From NCBI GenBank assembly GCA_013127575.1, contig CP053418.1, forward strand, positions 4,216,001-4,280,000: a stretch of DNA of 64,000 bases. Direction: 5' to 3'. The notes under the pieces were generated by a model. It was not told where the DNA came from. It searched no databases and saw only the letters and a list, made by a program, of their open reading frames with translations. The DNA comes from Ramlibacter terrae (GTDB taxonomy: Bacteria; Pseudomonadota; Gammaproteobacteria; Burkholderiales; Burkholderiaceae_C). Positions 53,730 through 64,000 of the stretch are shown here, in pieces (positions within the stretch are counted from its first letter, which is position 1; the number at the start of each line of letters is the position of its first letter). Both the position numbers and the translations under genes were made by a program.

Positions 53730-54404
53730 GCGGCCAGCCGGGGCAGGCGCAGTGCCAGTCCCGGTCGATGCGCTCCAGCACCGCGCCCTCGGCGCCGGCC
53801 GTGGCCTCGAGGTCGCGCCACTCCAGCTTGCGGTAGGCGGGCTCGGCCGAAAAGCCCTTGTCGCCGTCGCTCGGCTTCACCGCGATGCCGATCGTCACGC
53901 CCTGCTCCTGCGCCCGTGCCGTGATGGCCAGCGCCGCCGCCGGCTGGAGGTGGTCGGTGACGTGGATCATCGCGCCGGTGAGCAGCGTGCGCACCGAGGA
54001 GCGGCGGACCTGCCCCGGCAGCGGCGTGACTTCGTTGCGCAGTGCATAGCCGCGGAAGCTGAGGCTGGTGGCCAGCAGGCCGGCGCATTCGCGCACGGCG
54101 TCTTCGACGGCGATGCCGACGGTTTCATCGGGCGCCAGCCAGCCCACGACATCGAGGCTCGAAGCGAGCGCGGCGCGCGCGAACGCGTTGATCTTGTTGG
54201 CGCTGTCCTGCACGTGCGCGAGGTCGGGCTGGGCCGCGCGCAACCGGCGGTCCATCACCTCGTAGATCATGCCGATCGGCTGCAGGTTGACCACCGGTGG
54301 TGGCGCATCGAAGGCGCCAGCCGGCGCATCAGCGCGTAGCGCGCCGCTTCGGCTTCGGCGGAGGGCTGCCGGAACGGGTGTTCGGCGGAATCTGGAACCA
54401 GCAT
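53726..54404 (-). CDS. Histidine-kinase-like protein of unknown function (two breaks)
   Basis: About 226 residues from MLVPDSAEHPFRQPSAEAEA. After repair of the CCTGG break near 54298, an H-box-like helix reads MRHHLVVNLQPIGMIYEVMD. A helical stretch (SANKINAFARAALASSLDVV) and a C-terminal region reminiscent of a degenerate GHKL ATPase domain follow (RTLLTGAMIHVTDHLQPAAA, AVKPSDGDKGF). No receiver or membrane segment. The stop codon overlaps the end of ligD. It could be a histidine phosphotransfer protein; I am not sure of the family. Confidence 0.55.
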
Positions 54405-54463
54405 GCGGCCAGCGTACCACCCGACCGGTGGTGTCAACCGCGACAAGGCTCCGATAATGGCGC

Positions 54464-54767
54464 ATGACCGCCGCCACCTTCGGGACAATCCCGCCGCTCA
54501 CCGCTTCGAGGCGCTGGTCGACGGCAAAGTCGCCGCCTACGCGAAATACGTGCTGCAGCACGCCCTGCTCTTCACGCACACCGAAGTGTTCCCCGACTAC
54601 GAAGGCCGGGCGTCGGCTCCGGCCTCGCGAAGTTCGCGCTGGACACGGTGCGCACCCGCGGCGTGCAGGCGATCCCGGTGTGCCAGTTCATCGCGGGCTA
54701 CATCCGCCGGCACCCGGAGTACCGGGACCTGCTCTCGGAAGAAAGCCGGCGCGCCTTCGGCGGCTGA
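54464..54767 (+). CDS. Small GNAT-type N-acetyltransferase, YjdJ-like (two breaks)
   Basis: About 101 residues. The acetyl-CoA loop GRGVGSGLAKFALD appears once the break near 54608 is repaired at CCAGG; CQFIAGYIRRHPEYRDLL is the typical C-terminus of this short GNAT subgroup. A first break near 54480 restores TFQDNPAAHRFEALVDGK. The divergent gene starts 60 bases upstream. Substrate unknown. Confidence 0.82.
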
Positions 54768-54817
54768 CCCGGAAGTTCGTCCGCGGTTGCGGTACAACCG
54801 GGTGGCGGAGGAAATCC

Positions 54818-55634
54818 ATGCGCCACCCGGCCAACCTGCAACTGCTGATCATCGATCCCCAGAACGACTTCATGGACGTGGAGGGCGCCGCGCTGCCGGT
54901 GCCCGGCGCGTCCGCCGACATGGCCCGGCTGGCCACGTTCATCGACGCGACCCGCGAACGCATCACGGGCATCTCCGTCACCCTCGACACCCACCACCGC
55001 GTCGGCATCGAACGCCCGGCGATGTGGAAGGCCGGGGACGGCAGCGCCGTTTCACCCTTCACCACCATCAGCGCCTCCGACGTGCGTGCAGGCAGCTTCC
55101 TGCCGCGCGACGAGGCGGTGCTGCCGCGCGTGCTGGCCTACCTCGACGCGCTGGAACAGGCCGGCCGCTACCAGCTCATGGTGTGGCCGGTGCACTGCGA
55201 GGCGGGCACCGGGGCCACAACGTCGAAGAAAGCGTGCGCCTGGCCTACAACCGCTGGGAAGAAGCCCGGCTGCAGCCGGTGCGCAAGGTCTTCAAGGGCA
55301 TGAACGCCTGGACCGAAAGCTACAGCGCGCTGCAGGCCGAGGTGCCCGATCCGCAGGACCCCGGAACGGAAATGAACCGGGGACTGATCGCCGCGCTCGA
55401 TGCGGGAGACCACATCGTCATCGCCGGCGAGGCGAGCAGCCACTGCGTGCGCGCCACGACGGAGCACCTGGCGGATCACTTGCCCTCGGGCCGCATCGAG
55501 AAGCTGGTGCTGTTGTCGGATTGCATGAGTCCGGTCGGCGGGTTCGAAGAGCAGCAAGCCGATTTCTGGACGCCATGCGGGCTCGCGGCGCCACGGTGAC
55601 CACGAGCACGGAGTGCCTCGCGCTCCTGCGCTGA
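54818..55634 (+). CDS. Isochorismatase/nicotinamidase-family cysteine hydrolase (two breaks)
   Basis: About 272 residues, longer than nicotinamidase PncA. The Asp of the catalytic triad is in LLIIDPQNDFMDVEG; metal-site-like DTHHRVGIERPAMW follows; VWPVHCEAGTWGHNV; and the nucleophile Cys in IAGEASSHCVRATTEHL. GGAGG precedes the ATG. Breaks near 55208 and 55567 restore at CCTGG. The TGA abuts the convergent S41 protease stop. Nicotinamide is one possible substrate, not shown. Confidence 0.85.
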
Positions 55635-57004
55635 TCAGGGCGCCTGCACCGCCCGCGCGGCCGCCAGCGATCCCACGAACGCCTGCACGTCGCCGGCCCG
55701 CAGGTAGCCGAGCGCGCACGAGAGCGCCGGGTCGGCGCCCTTGAAGACCGCGCAGCGCGCCTGCTCGACCTGCACCGGGCGCACGCCCGGCACGTCGACC
55801 GGCGCGCGTGTGTCGGCGACCGGCGCGACGAGTTCGATGTCCGGCATCACGCCCGCGCCCTGCACCGTGCGGCCGGAAGGCCCGTGGTACACGGAAGTCG
55901 TAACCTTGACCGCGCCCTTCTGGTCGCCCAGCGGAAAGATCGACTGCACCGTGCCCTTGCCGAAGCTGCGCTGCCCCATCACGCGGGCGCGGCCGTTCTC
56001 CTGCAAGGCGGCGGCCACCAGTTCGGAGGCGGAGGCGGAGCGCTTGTCGACGAGCACCACCATGGGCACGCCGGCCAGCAGCTCGGTGGCATCGGCATGC
56101 CGGTGCGCTGCCGGCTGGCCATGCGGCCGCGCAGCGTGACGATCTCGCCCTGCCCCGGGAAGGCGTCGGCCGTCTGCACCGCTTCGGTGAGCAGTCCGCC
56201 CGGATTGCCGCGCAGGTCGAGTACCACCGCACGCGGTGTGGCCGAAGCGGTTGCATCCGCCACCGCCTGCCGGATCGCGGACGAGGCGGGACCGGTGAAG
56301 CTCGACAGCCGCAGCACGAGCACGTCGTCCTGCATGCTCCATTGCAGCAGTTGCCGGCGGATGGTGTCGCGCGTGAGGGCGACGGTGAATTCCTCCGAAA
56401 CGCCCGGGCGACGGATGGTGAGCGAGACCGGCGTGCCGGGCTGGCCGCGCATGCGCGCCATCGCGTCCGGCAGCGGCAGGCCGGCCAGGCGCTCGTTGTC
56501 CACCTGCACGATCAGGTCGCCGGCCAGCACACCGGCCCGCGCGGCGGGCGTGCCCGGCATCGGCGCCACCACGCGCACGGCGCCTTCGCTGCCTTCGAGC
56601 TCCGGGCCCACGCCGCCGAAGCCGGCGCTGGCATCGCGCTCGCTGCCATGGGTGCGGGCGTCGAGATAACGTGAGTAGGGGTCGAGCGTGCGCAGCGCCG
56701 CGTTCATCGCCTTGCCGAACACTTCGGCCGGCTCACCCGCGCCGGCGGGCAGCGGCTCGAGCACCTTGAGCGCCGCGGCTGTGAAAGCGGCGGCGTCGAG
56801 GTCGCGCGCATAGGCGCGCTGGACCCGCTGGAAGACGGTGGCGAACAGATCGCGGTGGAGGTCCGCCTGCGGCCCCGGCGTGACGGCGCCGGCATAGGCC
56901 GCCTGCAGCGACGCGACGGGATCGTCGGCGGCCAGGACGGCGGAGCCCGCGAGCAGCAGGCAGGCGGCCGCGGCGGTGCGGATCGAAACAGGCAGGCTTC
57001 TCAT
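55635..57004 (-). CDS. S41-family C-terminal processing peptidase (one break)
   Basis: Periplasmic protease of about 456 residues. Signal peptide ending near GSAVLAADD, an N-terminal helical region, a PDZ domain ([20 protein letters not shown]) and the S41 catalytic domain. The nucleophile Ser is in [19 protein letters not shown] and the Lys in [28 protein letters not shown] is a family hallmark. The break near 56102 restores [13 protein letters not shown] at CCTGG. Divergent from the MFS gene. Confidence 0.93.
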
Positions 57005-57098
57005 GGAGACCTCGGGATGACGGGACGCACAAGCTCTTCCACATGATGGCAGAAAGGCAGGCGCCGTCCAATTGCATAATTCCCTGCACCCCGCCTCG

Positions 57099-58680
57099 AT
57101 GCCGTCCACCCACTCCCTCTGGTCCCCCTGCGCTTGCCCGCCTTCCGCGGGCTGTGGGCCGGCAGCGCCATCTACTTCACCGGCAACGCCATGCAGGTCA
57201 TGGCGGCGTCCTGGCTGATGGTGGAGCTCACGGGCTCCTCGTTCCCTGGCCGCGCTGGTGCAGACCGCGGTGTTCCTGCCGATGTTCCTGCTGGCCCTGC
57301 CGGCCGGCGTGCTGGCCGACACCACGGACCGCCGGGGCCTGATCCTCCGGGCGCTCGCGGTGCAGGTGGGGATCGTCACCGTTCTGGCCTTGCTGGCCCT
57401 CGCCGGGTGGGCCGGGCCCGCGACGCTGCTGCTGTTCACCTTCGCCGCCGGCTGCTGCACCGCGCTGCTGTCGCCCGCATGGAACACGAGCGTCGCGGAC
57501 ACCGTGCCGCGCGAAGACATGCCGCAGGCGATCACCGCCATGTCGATCGCCCGGAACAGCGCGCGGGCGCTGGGCCCCTCCATCGCCGGCTTCATCTTCG
57601 CGTGGCTCGGCGCCGGCTGGGTGTTCGCATTGGCCGTGGCGAGCGCCGTCGTGATGATGCAGGCCGTGCGGCGCTGGCCGCCCGCCGCCCACGCCAAGTC
57701 CCCGCTGCCCGCCGAACGCATCCTGAGCGGCACGGTCGCCGGCCTGCGCTATGCCCGCCACTCGCCCATGATCCTGGCGCAGTTGCTGCGCACCGTGGCG
57801 TACAGCGGCACCGGCTCCGCGCTGTGGGCGCTGCTGCCCGCCATCGCCGCGCAGCAGCTGAACCTGGGCGCGGCCGGCTTCGGCTTCCTCATGGGCTGCC
57901 CGGGCACGGGCGCCGTCGCGGCGGGGCTGGTGCTGGGCAACCTGCGGGCGCGGCTCGGGCTGGAGCGGCTGGTGGCCATCGGCTGCGGCGTGTATGCCGC
58001 CGTCATGCTGGTCGCGGCCTTCGTCCGCATTCCCCGGGTGGTGTTCGTCTCGCTCACCATCGGCGGCGCGGCGTGGATGGCCGTGATGGCGACCTTCAAC
58101 ACGGCGACGCAATCGAGCGCACCGCCCCGGGTGCGGTCGCGTGCCGTCGCCCTGCACACGGTGAGCGCGCTCGGTTCTTTCGCGATCGGCTCGGCTTTCT
58201 GGGGCGCGGTGTCGGGCGTCGGCGGGCTGGCCTTCGCGCTGACGCTCGCGGCGATCGCCATGGCGGCCGGCGTGGTGCTGGCGCGGTGGTTCCCCCTGCG
58301 CATGGGCGAGGCGCACGAGGTCACGCCCGTCGCGCTCTGGGACGATGTCTTCATCAAGGAACAGCCGCTGCCCGACGACGGCCCGATCTCGGTGGAGGTG
58401 AGCTACCCGATCCGCGCGGGCGAGGCCGACGAGTTCCTGCACGCCGTCAGCCTGCTGCGCGCATCGCGCCGGCGCGACGGTGCAACGCTGTGGCGGGTGT
58501 ACCGCGACCTCGGCGATCCCTCGCGGTTCGTCGAGCGCTTCATCGTCGCCTCCTGGGCCGACTACCTCCATCAGCGCGCACGCGCCACGCTGGCGGACCG
58601 GGGAACTGGAGACGCGGGTGCGCGAGTTCGTCCGGCAGGGCGAAGCCGTGACCACGCAGCACTACATCGCGGAACGCTGA
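57099..58680 (+). CDS. MFS exporter, EntS-like, with C-terminal monooxygenase-type domain (three breaks)
   Basis: About 526 residues. Twelve-helix MFS_3 carrier (LPAFRGLWAGSAIYFTGNAM; PAGVLADTTDRRGLILRALA; SPAWNTSVADTVPREDMPQA) followed by a soluble C-terminal part of about 110 residues (VSYPIRAGEADEFLHAVSLL, RFIVASWADYLHQRAR) that resembles an antibiotic-biosynthesis-monooxygenase fold, as in this subfamily. Breaks near 57117 (CCTGG), 57251 (C gain) and 58600 (G gain). CATAAT at 57075-57080 could be its -10 box. Confidence 0.87.
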
Positions 58681-58686
58681 GGCGGC

Positions 58687-59395
58687 TCAGACGACGTAGT
58701 CGGGGTGCTCGGCGCGGATGCGTTCGATCTGCCCCAGCGTCCCTGAAAGGTGCTGGGCCACGCAGCGGCGGGCTTCGTCGGGTTGCCCTTTCGCGATCGC
58801 CTCGACGATGCGCTGGTGGTCGCGCACCACGGAGCGCGCCTTGCCCGCCGCGGGAAGGTCGAGCCGCCGCAGGCGGTCGACGTGGCCGCTGCGGCGCCGC
58901 ACCAGTCGAACAGGTCGGGCACCCCGGCGGCGACGTACATCAGCCGGTGGAACTCGCGGTCGGCGGCGATGAAGCCGCCATAGTCTTCGCCCTTCGCCAG
59001 CGCGGCCTGCACGTCGACCTGCGCCTTCAGCTGCGCCGCCAGCAGTTCGGTCGGCGCGGCCGCCAGCGCCTCGACCACCTCGAGCTCGATTGCCCGGCGC
59101 AAAAATGCGCCTGCTGCGCGGAGGCGATGTCGATGCGGCTGACGACGGTCGCGTGCTGCGGAAAGATGTCGACCAGCCCCTCCTCGCTCAGCTTGATGAG
59201 CGCGTCGCGCACGGGCGTCTGGCTCACGCCGAACATCGCCGCCAGTTCGGCCCGCGCCAGCACGGCGCCGGGCGCCAGTTCCATGCCGATGATGGATTCG
59301 CGCAGGCGGTCGAACACCTGCGGCGCGGCCTGCCGCGTGCGGTCGAGGTGTCGCGGGCGGGGTGCGGCTGCGAGGGCGGCGGGACGGGCGGGCAT
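58687..59395 (-). CDS. GntR-family regulator, FCD subfamily (two breaks)
   Basis: About 236 residues. N-terminal winged helix (VFDRLRESIIGMELAPGAVL, MFGVSQTPVRDALIKLSEEG) and C-terminal FCD helical ligand domain (EVVEALAAAPTELLAAQLKA, ADREFHRLMYVAAG, HQRIVEAIAKGQPDEA with metal-binding His). Breaks in a T run near 59102 and a G run near 58907. It is divergent from the Bug receptor gene 90 bases away and probably controls the catabolic cluster. Confidence 0.92.
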
Positions 59396-59485
59396 GCCGC
59401 ATTGTAGGCACGCCGCCGTCGCATTGACGCACTAATATATTTGTGTTTCACTGCCTGCCCAGAAGACCCAACAGGAGACAAACCC

Positions 59486-60457
59486 ATGAAGCGCCGCCAC
59501 GTCCTCACCTGCATCGCATCGTCCCTCGCCGCGCCCGCGTTCGCGCAGGCGGGAGTGGCCGGCAGCCCGCCCGATCACGTACGTCGTGCCCTTCACGCCG
59601 GGCGGCTCCACCGACGTGGTCGGGCGCACCGTCGCCGAGAAGCTGCAGGCGGCGCTCAAGCAATCGGTGATCGTGGACAACCGCCCGGGCGGCGGAGGCG
59701 GGGTGGGCGCGAGCTTCGCGGCGAAGGCGCCGCCCGACGGCTACACGCTGTTCGGCGGCACCATCAGCACGCACGCGATCAACGCCAGCCTGTACAAGAA
59801 CCTGCCCTACGACCCGGTGAAGGACTTCGAGCCGGTGGCGCTCGTCGCCTTCCTTCCCAACGTGCTGCTGGTCGACCCGAACGCGGGCGTCAACAACGTG
59901 CAGGAGCTCGTCGCGCTGCTGAAGAAGGATGCGAAGCGGCGCACCTTCGCCTCGTCGGGCAACGGCACCTCGACGCACCTGGCGGGCGAGATGTTCGCCG
60001 ACATCATCGGCGTGCCGCTCACGCACGTGCCGTACAAGGGCACGCCGCCGGCGATGGTCGACGTCTCGGCCGGCCGGTCACCTTCATGTTCGACCAGATG
60101 ACGGCGGCGCTGCCGCTGCTGCAGGCGGGCAAGCTCAAGCTGCTGGCCGTGACGACCGCCAAGCGCATCGCCCTGTCCCCGAACACGCCGACCATGATCG
60201 AGTCGGGGGTGCCCGGGTTCGAGATGTCGTCGTGGCAGGCCATCTATGCGCCCAAGGGCACGCCGAAGGCCGTGGTGCAGCGGCTGTCGCAGGAGATCGC
60301 GAAGGCGCTGAAGCTGCCGGACGTGCAGGAGAAGCTGGGCAAGACCATGGGCATGGAGATCGTGGCCGGCGGCCCCGACGAACTGGCGGCGCTGATGGCC
60401 ACCGAGATCCCGCGCTGGGCGGCCCCGGTAAAGAAGTCGGGCGCCAGCGCCAACTGA
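59486..60457 (+). CDS. Bug/TctC-type tripartite tricarboxylate transporter receptor (two breaks)
   Basis: Periplasmic binding protein of about 324 residues. Signal peptide ends in LAAPAFAQA; then YVVPFTPGGSTDVVGRTVAE, DNRPGGGGGVGASFAAK and NLPYDPVKDFEPV, all Bug hallmarks; DVSAGQVTFMFDQM after repair of CCAGG near 60075. A further break lies near 59575. AGGAG precedes the ATG. No membrane subunits are encoded nearby, typical for orphan Bug receptors. It probably binds an organic acid used by the next enzymes. Confidence 0.93.
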   Translation: MKRRHVLTCIASSLAAPAFAQAGVAGSPPDHVRRALHAGRLHRRGRAHRRREAAGGAQAIGDRGQPPGRRRRGGRELRGEGAARRLHAVRRHHQHARDQRQPVQEPALRPGEGLRAGGARRLPSQRAAGRPERGRQQRAGARRAAEEGCEAAHLRLVGQRHLDAPGGRDVRRHHRRAAHARAVQGHAAGDGRRLGRPVTFMFDQMTAALPLLQAGKLKLLAVTTAKRIALSPNTPTMIESGVPGFEMSSWQAIYAPKGTPKAVVQRLSQEIAKALKLPDVQEKLGKTMGMEIVAGGPDELAALMATEIPRWAAPVKKSGASAN

Positions 60458-60465
60458 GGACCCGC

Positions 60466-61735
60466 ATGACCCGAGACGTCCGCATCGCCGACATCCGCAT
60501 CACGCCGGTCGCCTTCCGCGACGGTCCGCTGCTGAACGCGGCCGGCATTCATGAGCCCGGGCGCTGCGGGGGATCACGGAACTGGAGACCACCGACGGCC
60601 GCGTCGGCATCAACGAAACCTATGGCGACGCGCCGATGCTGGCGGTGCTGGAGCAGGCGAAGCAGCACGTGCTCGGCCTCTCTCCCTTCGCGCTGAACCT
60701 GATGGAGGAACGGCTGCGCGCCGCGATCCGGCCACAGCCGGGCGCCGTCGAATTCACGCTCGCGCCCGGTTCGCACAGCGCCAAGAACGCCGCCAAGGCG
60801 ATCAGCGCTTTCGAGGTGGCGATGCTGGACCTGCAGGGGCAGGCGACGGGCGCGCCCATCGTCGACCTGCTGGGCGGCGCGGTCCGCCCCAGCGTGGCCT
60901 ACAGCGCCTACCTGTTCTTCAAGTATGCGGAGCACCACGGCAGACCGTACGCACCCGACGCGTGGGGCGAAGGGCTCGCGCCCGAACAGATCGTGGCGCA
61001 GGCGCGCCGCATGGTCGCGCTCTACGGCTTCCAGAGCATCAAGCTCAAGGGCGGCGTGTTCGAACCGCGCCACGAAATCGCTTGCATGCAGGCGCTGTCG
61101 CGCGCTTTCCCCGGCATGCCGCTGCGGCTGGACCCCAATGCCAACTGGTCGCTCGCGACCAGCATCGCGGCCGCCGCGGAGCTCGACCCCATCCCGGAGT
61201 ACTACGAAGACCCCTGCCCCGGCCCGGACGGCATGGCCGAACTGGCGCGCCACACGCGCCTGCCGCTCGCCACCAACATGGTGGTGACGAGCATGGAGGA
61301 GTTCCGCCGCAATGTGCAGACGCAGTCGGTGAAGGTCGTGCTGTCGGACCACCACTACTGGGGCGGCCTGCGTGCCACGCAACAGCTCGCGCACATGTGC
61401 CGGCTGTGGGACGGGCCTGTCGATGCATTCCAACTCGCACCTGGGCATCAGCCTGATGGCGATGACGCACGTGGCCGCCGCCGTCCCCAACCTCGCCTAT
61501 GCGTGCGACACGCACTACCCGTGGCAGGACGAGGACGTGGTGCAGGGCGGCCGCATCGCCTTCACCGACGGCGCGGTGCGGGTTCCGTCCACGCCGGGGC
61601 TCGGCGTGCAGATCGACCGTGGCGCATTGGCGAAGCTGCACGACCAGTACTGGCCTGCGGCATCCGCAACCGCGACGACTGGCGCAGATGCGCAAGTACG
61701 ACCCGGGCTTTTCGGGCGCGTCGCCGCGCTTCTGA
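60466..61735 (+). CDS. Mandelate racemase/muconate lactonising-type enolase, glucarate dehydratase-like (breaks)
   Basis: About 424 residues. Enolase-superfamily catalytic layout: Lys pair in SIKLKGGVFEP, metal ligands in RLDPNANWS, YYEDPCPGPDG and VVLSDHHYWGG, and the His base in SMHSNSHLGISLM. Closest in pattern to glucarate dehydratases. Breaks near 60557 and 61660 fit CCTGG; others near 61420 and 61685. The gene starts eight bases after the receptor gene. The exact sugar acid is unknown. Confidence 0.9.
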
Positions 61736-61736
61736 G

Positions 61737-62066
61737 TCAGAAGCGCGCTGCGCTGCGCGCCCGCTCCCGCCCGGCCGCTTCCTCCGCCACGACGATCAGG
61801 CCCATGCCGGCCCGGGACCAGCAGCGCCGAGACCGAAAAGCCGAGCGGGCCTTCGGGCACCAGCCGGTGGGGTACTGCGGATAGGCCTCGGCCAGCGTGG
61901 CGAGCGCCGGCTGCTTCGCCTCCAAGCGGTCCGCGTTGATGCCCATGAGCGAGGCGCGCGCGAACACCGCGCCCAGCACCAGGATGGCGCCCGCGAGGAA
62001 GATCGTCTTGCCGGCAAGGAGCGCGCGCCGGGGTGATTGCGCGACGAAGGAGCGGAGCCATTGCAT
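61737..62066 (-). CDS. Small two-helix membrane protein, unknown (two breaks)
   Basis: About 109 residues with two hydrophobic segments (ALLAGKTIFLAGAILVLGAV and, after repair, FSVSALLVLAGMGLIVV). Breaks near 61868 (a loss at CCTGG) and 61813 (a one-base gain). It follows the FAD monooxygenase gene by 14 bases, so the two may be cotranscribed. No family recognised. Confidence 0.65.
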   Translation of the reverse strand: MQWLRSFVAQSPRRALLAGKTIFLAGAILVLGAVFARASLMGINADRLEAKQPALATLAEAYPQYPTGWCPKARSAFRSRRCWSRAGMGLIVVAEEAAGRERARSAARF

Positions 62067-62080
62067 GGCCGGACTCTAGC

Positions 62081-63982
62081 TCACGCCGCCCGCATGAACC
62101 CGCCGAAGAACGCCGCCAGCTCTTCGTGCGCCGAGAGCGGCAGCACGTGCGCGACGTACTGGTCGGGCCGCACCACCACGAGCGCACCCTGCGCGCGATC
62201 GACGCCGCGCAGGTCGAAGATGTCGGGCCCGTTCTTCAGGTCCGGGCTGAACACCTTCTCGTAATCGCACAGGCCATGCCGGCCCTTGCGCGGCAGCAGC
62301 AAGCCAGGCAGCGAACGGATGTCGATGTCGGCGTGGCCCTGCTGCAGGATCGCGCGCACGTCGAAGACCGCGTCGATGTCCTGGCCGGCCCGCGTGTACT
62401 TGCGCACCGGCGAATCGGGGGAATGCGCGAGGAACTCGCACAGGGCCCGCAGGCCGGCCCCGTCGCGGTCGGCGAAAGCATAGAAGCGCCAGCGGCCGTC
62501 GGCCTTGCCGGCGTGGCCCAGTGCATCGGCCGCGCGTCGGTCACGCGGACCACGGACGCCGAGTGGAAGCGGGTGCCGACGACGAAGCCCCGCGCCGGGG
62601 ACTGGTGCCTGTCCTCGCCGCGGATGATCGAAGGGCGGTAGTGCGTGCCCATGCCGGCGGTGAAGCGGCCGTGGCGCTCGAAGTACTGCTGGAACTCGCG
62701 CGGGTCCACGCCTTCGCCGCCGCTGCTGTCGCCCTGCTTCGCGCGGTCGCTGAACATCTTGGCCCATTCGCGGTCGAAGTCGATCAGCTCCTGCGCGACC
62801 ACCTGCCGCTCCTGCGAGTACGTGTGCAGCAGCTCCGGCGCGGCCTGCCCGCGCAGCACGGCCGCCAGCTTCCAGCCCAGGTTGAAGGTGTCCTGCATGG
62901 AGAAGTTCATGCCCTGCCCGGCCTTGGGGCTGTGCGTATGGCAGGCATCGCCGGCGATGAAGACGCGCGGCAGCCGCGTGCCGACCTCCTGCGCCGGCAC
63001 GTCGTCGTACTTGTCGCAGATGCGCTGGCCGATCTCGTACACACCGACCACCGGGCACCTCTTTCACGTCGAGCTGGTACGGGTGCAGGATGCGCTGCGC
63101 GGCGGCCACCAGTTGCTCCAGCGTGATGCCGCGGTTGGCCACGCGCTCTTCTTCGCCGAGCTTGTCCATCTCGACGTAGAGGCGCACCAGGTAGCCGCCT
63201 TCGCGCGGGATCACCAGCAGGTTGCCGTGCGCGGACTGCACCGCCACCTTGTAGCGGATGTCCGGGAAGTCGGTCACGGCCAGCACGTCCATCACGCCCC
63301 ACGCGTGGTTGGCCGAATCGCCCACGAGCTGGCGGCCCATCGACTTGCGGACGGCGCTGCGCGCACCGTCGCAGCCCACGACGTAGCGGGCCCGCACCGT
63401 CTCGACGGCCGGCATGGGCCGGGTCGGTGCGTTCGAGCCGCACCGTGACCGGATGGTCGGCCGCGTCATCCACCGTCACGTCGACGAAGCGGCGCGCGTA
63501 GTGCGGCTCGAGCCGGCTCGGCCCATGGCGCATGGTCTCCGGGTAGAAGTCGTGCACCCGCGCCTGGTTCAGCACCACGTGCGGGAACTCGGAGAGCCCG
63601 TCCTCGGTGTCCTGCACGCGGCCATGCCGCACGATGCTGCCGGCGTCCTGCTCGCCCGGCTTCCAGAACGTCACCTCGTTGATCCAGCAGGCCTCCTTCA
63701 GCACACGCTCGCTGAAGTTGAAGGCCTCGAACATTTCCATGGTGCGGCAGGCGATGCCGTCGGCCTGCCCGAGCTGCAGCGGCCCGTCCTTCTGCTCGAC
63801 GATGCAGGTGCGGATGTCCGGGAAGGCCGCCAGCTGCGCCGCCAGCGTGAGCCCGGCCGGGCCGCAGCCCACCACCAGCACGTCGACCTCCGCCGGGACG
63901 GCATCGGTGTGGGAGGCTGCCAGCGGCGACGCATCGGCCGGTGCGGATCGCCGGGCCGGAAGCCGTTCAGGTGGAATTGCAT
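62081..63982 (-). CDS. FAD-dependent aromatic monooxygenase, phenol 2-monooxygenase-like (breaks)
   Basis: About 635 residues. FAD motif VDVLVVGCGPAGLTLAAQLA, the DG motif YVVGCDGARSAVRKSMGR, the GD motif FIAGDACHTHSPKAGQGMNF, and a C-terminal thioredoxin-fold dimerisation domain (KYTRAGQDIDAVFDVRAILQ, DLRGVDRAQGALVVVRPDQY). The family hydroxylates phenols and hydroxybenzoates. Frame is lost near 63935, 63420, 63060 and 62520. The start MQFHLNGFRPGD is 18 bases from the window edge. It runs opposite to the dehydratase gene. Confidence 0.9.
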
Positions 63983-64000
63983 GTCTCTGCCCGTGTCAGG

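Overview
The window is a high-GC, densely packed chromosomal segment typical of a betaproteobacterium of the order Burkholderiales, most like Comamonadaceae (Variovorax/Ramlibacter type). The grounds are gene order and families: a mla operon running into bolA, murA and the his operon; gltBD; pilMNOPQ followed by aroKB; engB, cytochrome c, resB and ccsB; and Bug-type solute receptors. I saw no rRNA, tRNA, CRISPR array or prophage.

Layout. 1-12927 (minus): one long gene train, mlaF-mlaE-mlaD-mlaA-mlaC-mlaB, an ABC exporter pair, bolA, murA and hisG-hisD-hisC-hisB-hisH-hisA-hisF (hisF runs off the left edge). 13033-19239 (minus): glutamate synthase gltB-gltD. 19303-20090: a REP-associated tyrosine transposase (RAYT) between matching palindromes. 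20180-26390: a small membrane protein, a methyltransferase, a DUF1415 protein, an unknown protein, an MFS carrier, dgt, aroB and aroK. 26404-33128 (minus): an Ig-like lipoprotein gene and pilQ-pilP-pilO-pilN-pilM (type IV pilus). 33405-35876: PBP1a, divergent from pilM. 35866-42901: cyaY, lptM, lysA, msrQ-msrP, ccsB and resB. 42986-48414: a dihaem cytochrome c, engB, an alpha/beta hydrolase, two LpxL-type acyltransferases and metK. 48571-57004: a START-like protein, a small unknown, a glycine-zipper/four-helix protein, ligD, a histidine-kinase-like protein, a GNAT enzyme, an isochorismatase-family hydrolase and an S41 protease. 57099-63982: an MFS exporter and a small catabolic cluster (GntR regulator, Bug receptor, mandelate-racemase-type dehydratase, FAD monooxygenase).

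Functionally most of this is core biology: envelope lipid transport and LPS (mla, lpxL, lptM), peptidoglycan (murA, ponA, lysA), histidine, glutamate and aromatic amino acid synthesis, type IV pili, and cytochrome c maturation. The accessory pieces are the RAYT, three palindromic repeat elements, the NHEJ-type ligase neighbourhood and the catabolic cluster.

The most striking property is of the sequence itself. Nearly every gene, including essential ones, is broken by small indels, and most breaks are repaired by restoring CCTGG or CCAGG. I therefore annotate each gene as one CDS across its breaks and treat the breaks as probable consensus errors at a Dcm-like methylated motif, not as pseudogenes. 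I found no convincing new multi-gene system; the best leads are this CCWGG signature, the palindromic elements, and the Ig-like lipoprotein appended to the pilus operon.
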